Below are positions 61,546 through 64,000 of a stretch of 64,000 bases of DNA, piece by piece. The position numbers and the translations under genes are program-made. Within the stretch, counting starts at the first letter, position 1. Each line of letters opens with the position of its first letter. The notes beneath the pieces were generated by a model. It saw nothing but the letters and a program-made list of their open reading frames with translations, was not told where the DNA came from and searched no databases. Source of the DNA: Chryseobacterium gregarium DSM 19109 (lineage in GTDB: Bacteria; Bacteroidota; Bacteroidia; Flavobacteriales; Weeksellaceae); assembly GCF_000430845.1 (NCBI RefSeq), contig NZ_KE387264.1, positions 64,750 through 128,749 of the forward strand. Direction: 5' to 3'.

Positions 61546-62649
61546 TTAAGGGATAATTACCGTAAACAGATATACCAGGAAAATGGCTACCAATACAAAT
61601 CCCTGCATAATATTGGTTCTTCCTGTGGCCAGGGAGATGGTAATGATGAACAGGGTAAGCCCCAGTAAAATGGTGGATTTGATATCAATGCCCAATGTCA
61701 TCCTGATGCCGGTAATAATGGAGGTGATGGCAATGGCGGGAATACTGAGCCCGATGCTCGCCAGTGCAGAACCAAAGGCCAGATTAAGTGAAGTCTGAAT
61801 CTGGTTATTCCTTGCCGCACGGAATGCCGCCATCCCTTCAGGAAGGAGAACGATTCCCGCAATAATTATCCCGACCAGCGATTTCGGTGCTCCGGCCCAT
61901 TTTACAATGGATTCCACATCCCCGGAAAGCAGTTTTGCGAGTAAAACCACAATTCCAAGGCAAAGGATCAGAAAAAGAATACTGATGCACATCTGCCGGT
62001 TGGAAGGTTTTTCAGGAAAATCGTCATCATCGCCGTCAGATGTTTCAGCTGACCTGTTTTCCGGTGAAATAAAATAACTGCGGTGCCTGATGGTCTGCAT
62101 CATGGTAAAGCCCAGGTATAATGAAAGGCTGATCAGCGAGACAAAAAGCAGCTGAAGGGAAGTGTATTCCCCACCCTTATGGCTGACCGTATAATTCGGT
62201 AAGATAAGCACGAAGATACTGATGGAGGTGAGTGTAATAAGTGCCGTGCTGACTCCCTGAAGGGTAAAGTTCTGTACTTTGAATTTAACAGAACCTATGA
62301 TAATACAGCCGCCGATAATGCCCGTAAGAATAATCATTACTGCTGCGTATACCGTGTCCCGGGCCAGTGTTATGGTTTCAAGCCCTTTAGCGCCCAGCAT
62401 AATTGAAATAATAAGGGCTACCTCTATCACGGTAATGGCAAAGGCAAGCAGGAGCGTTCCGAAAGGTTCGCCGACACGAAACGCGATCACTTCTGAATGA
62501 TACACGGCAGCCAGAACGCTTCCTATCAGAAATAGCGAAAGGACTGCAGAATAGAATGTACCGGAAAAAAAATGACTGCCGAAATACGCCAGCCAGGCGA
62601 GAACGGGAATCAGTATGGTCCAGATTAAAAGATATATTTTTTTCTTCAT
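61546..62649 (-). CDS. Cation/proton exchanger (CaCA family, y4hA/ChaA-like)
   Basis: A 367-residue inner-membrane protein with about 11 hydrophobic segments and the two alpha-repeats of the CaCA family: GEPFGTLLLAFAITVIEVALI near residues 60-80 and LPEGMAAFRAARNNQIQTSLNLAFGSALASIG near 270-300, with Glu residues in each. It exchanges Ca2+ or Na+/K+ for H+, as ChaA does. The acidic loop (ETSDGDDDDF near 208) splits the two halves. It is alone in its transcript. Confidence 0.88.
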   Translation of the reverse strand: MKKKIYLLIWTILIPVLAWLAYFGSHFFSGTFYSAVLSLFLIGSVLAAVYHSEVIAFRVGEPFGTLLLAFAITVIEVALIISIMLGAKGLETITLARDTVYAAVMIILTGIIGGCIIIGSVKFKVQNFTLQGVSTALITLTSISIFVLILPNYTVSHKGGEYTSLQLLFVSLISLSLYLGFTMMQTIRHRSYFISPENRSAETSDGDDDDFPEKPSNRQMCISILFLILCLGIVVLLAKLLSGDVESIVKWAGAPKSLVGIIIAGIVLLPEGMAAFRAARNNQIQTSLNLAFGSALASIGLSIPAIAITSIITGIRMTLGIDIKSTILLGLTLFIITISLATGRTNIMQGFVLVAIFLVYLFTVIIP

Positions 62650-63193
62650 AAAGTTTTTTGCTATCGGTTCAGTAACAAGAGAGTAGGGGTTGGAAATGAG
62701 GGAATTAATTGATTCTGCCGGAATACTTGTATGACATTGAAAACTGCAAAGGTTAATTTCTGCATGTTTCAGACGAAAACAGCATCATCAGATCATGGCG
62801 TCTGCCCGATTCATATGGCAAGATAAATAAATGGCACATGACTTTCGGTAAAGATACTGTTAATTTGTCAGACTTATATATGATAGCTTTATCTGCTCCG
62901 ATGATCACGGAAATCAGATGAAAAATTCGCGGTATTTAAAATGAAATGATAGATCAGAGGTTCTCGGTTTTATTCGGTTTTTAAATAACCGGCCGGTTTT
63001 CTTTTTACGGTTTCCGGTGAGAAGTCAGTAGCAGCATGATACCTTTTTTGTAAATCAGGTTTGAATTGCTGATTGATAATGTATTGATATGGAAATCCTG
63101 TAAGCCATTCCATTGCTTTTTAATGGCGGTAAAGTATAAGGTGAAAAATTGTAAAAAAAATGTATGGCAGTTACAACAGGCTTTGGCCGTTTA
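62650..63193. other. Intergenic
   Basis: About 540 bp. A 12-bp palindrome AACCGGCCGGTT lies at about 62986-62997. No gene is seen. Confidence 0.4.
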
Positions 63194-63397
63194 CTATTCT
63201 TTATATTCGAGGATGTCTCCCGGCTGGCATTCCAGGATTTTACAGATGGCTTCAAGCGTATCAAAGCGTACACCTTTGGCTTTTCCTGTTTTAAAGATTG
63301 AAAGATTGACAGGACTGATGCCCAGCTTTTCAGCCAATTCTTTACTCTGCATTTTACGGGTGGCCAGCATGACATCCAGGTTGACTATAATGGGCAT
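63194..63397 (-). CDS. XRE-family single-domain regulator (YozG-like)
   Basis: A 67-residue helix-turn-helix protein of the Xre/YozG group: MQSKELAEKLGISPVNLSIFKTGKA is the HTH and CQPGDILEYK the conserved end. Such regulators usually sit next to a DUF2975 membrane protein, but none is visible here. A TATATTTA box, one base off the -7 consensus, lies just upstream of the start. Confidence 0.9.
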   Translation of the reverse strand: MPIIVNLDVMLATRKMQSKELAEKLGISPVNLSIFKTGKAKGVRFDTLEAICKILECQPGDILEYKE

Positions 63398-63605
63398 TTT
63401 ATATAAATAGATCTTGTTCGTTCTGTAAATATAGTGCCAGTCTGCCTATATTAACAAAAAAAGTGCAGGAAATTCCCAGTATGCAACGGATAAAAACCAT
63501 TCAGCTTATATGTTTCACTTCTGTAAAAAATATTGCAAATAGTATAGGTCAAGTAATAAAATAGTACACTTCTGAAATCAGGTAAGATGAATGATGATCC
63601 TTCTT

Positions 63606-64000
63606 TTAAAGTAATTGGCTGATCATGCTTACATCTGAATTTCTGTGCTCGGAATACAGATGGGAATGAAAATCATTTAATTTAATTAAGGTTTTTAATA
63701 AATGGCTTTTTTCTTCATCGCAGAGCTTTCCTGACAGGATAACAGAGGTGAGGTTGACTTTCTCAACCGACTGGTGAAAACGCTCTTCCCCTTTTTCGGT
63801 CAGGTTCAGCCTTTTGCTCCTTCGGTCTTCCTCATCATTTTTTTCCTCAATCAGTCCGGCGTCCAGGAGCCTTTTAATGATCTGGGTACCGGTCTGTTTT
63901 TCATGGCCGTTTCTTTCAATCAACTGTATTTTGGTAAGGTTCGGCTCATCTTTCAGGCGGTACAGGTAAGTGAATTCTTCATTGGCCAGTTCAGGGAATT
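63606..64000 (-). CDS. MarR-family regulator, N-terminus outside the window
   Basis: The frame runs open to the window edge, giving at least 131 residues: FPELANEEFTYLYRLKDEPNLTKIQLIERNGHEKQTGTQIIKRLLDAGLI is the winged helix-turn-helix and DDEEDRRSKRLNLTEKGEERF its wing. This is a MarR-type repressor. The apparent TTG start near 63923 is internal, because the same frame continues upstream with sequence that fits the fold. The first part of the gene and its targets are not in view. Confidence 0.85.
   Translation of the reverse strand, partial: FPELANEEFTYLYRLKDEPNLTKIQLIERNGHEKQTGTQIIKRLLDAGLIEEKNDEEDRRSKRLNLTEKGEERFHQSVEKVNLTSVILSGKLCDEEKSHLLKTLIKLNDFHSHLYSEHRNSDVSMISQLL

Overview
The window reads as a chromosomal segment of a Bacteroidota bacterium of the family Weeksellaceae, most likely a Chryseobacterium-like species. 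The signs are a SusC/SusD fructan locus, C-terminal type IX secretion (T9SS) sorting domains, AT-rich spacers, exact matches to the Bacteroidota -7 promoter box (TAnnTTTG), and a pair of double-glycine-leader 'bacteriocin-like' peptides of a kind I associate with Chryseobacterium. I see no rRNA, tRNA, IS element, phage module or CRISPR array.

1-11.75 kb is a fructan (levan/inulin) utilisation locus: MFS sugar porter, exo-type GH32, SusC, SusD, a DUF4960 surface lipoprotein, a surface GH32 lipoprotein and a PfkB fructokinase, closed by a terminator. 12-13.8 kb holds a GNAT acetyltransferase and a serine beta-lactamase-like hydrolase. 13.8-27.1 kb is a second carbohydrate locus: a Nudix-type regulator reads away from a TonB-dependent receptor (no SusD partner), two GH3 glycosidases, a CE1-like esterase killed by a stop codon, a second esterase, a hexose MFS transporter behind a terminator, and another alpha/beta hydrolase.

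27.3-34.7 kb carries two Cys-rich double-glycine-leader peptides on the minus strand, a proline-iminopeptidase-like hydrolase, a TonB-C protein, a receiver-only response regulator, a four-PAS histidine kinase, an AraC regulator and a DinB-like protein. 35-39 kb holds a two-domain DUF3494 ice-binding protein with a T9SS tail, and an overlapping pair of an RsbQ-like hydrolase and a PAS histidine kinase. 39.5-41.6 kb is an AT-rich block of unknown genes: a DUF6876-like protein, a small HTH-like regulator with an excellent promoter and helically phased GAC repeats, and an overlapping three-gene minus-strand unit.

42-51.3 kb contains mixed stress and redox genes: two SDRs, a DUF892 protein, a sugar dehydrogenase with an SMP-30-like partner, small lipoproteins, a lamin-tail/T9SS protein and the wreck of a GH97 gene. 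51.5-54.2 kb is egtD-egtB-DUF4385 (ergothioneine). 54.5-56.3 kb is a LOV-domain histidine kinase overlapping its response regulator. The remainder holds an NAD(P)-binding DUF2867-type protein, a PAP2 phosphatase, a cold-shock protein beside a truncated DEAD-box helicase, a cation exchanger, an XRE regulator and a MarR regulator cut by the window edge.

Taken together this looks like a free-living or plant/soil-associated, possibly cold-tolerant flavobacterium that scavenges plant polysaccharides and invests in light, energy and redox sensing. At least three genes (CE1 esterase, GH97, DEAD helicase) are decaying. The least-described elements are the peptide pair at 27.3-27.6 kb, the RsbQ-PAS-kinase pair, and the phased-repeat regulator at 40 kb.
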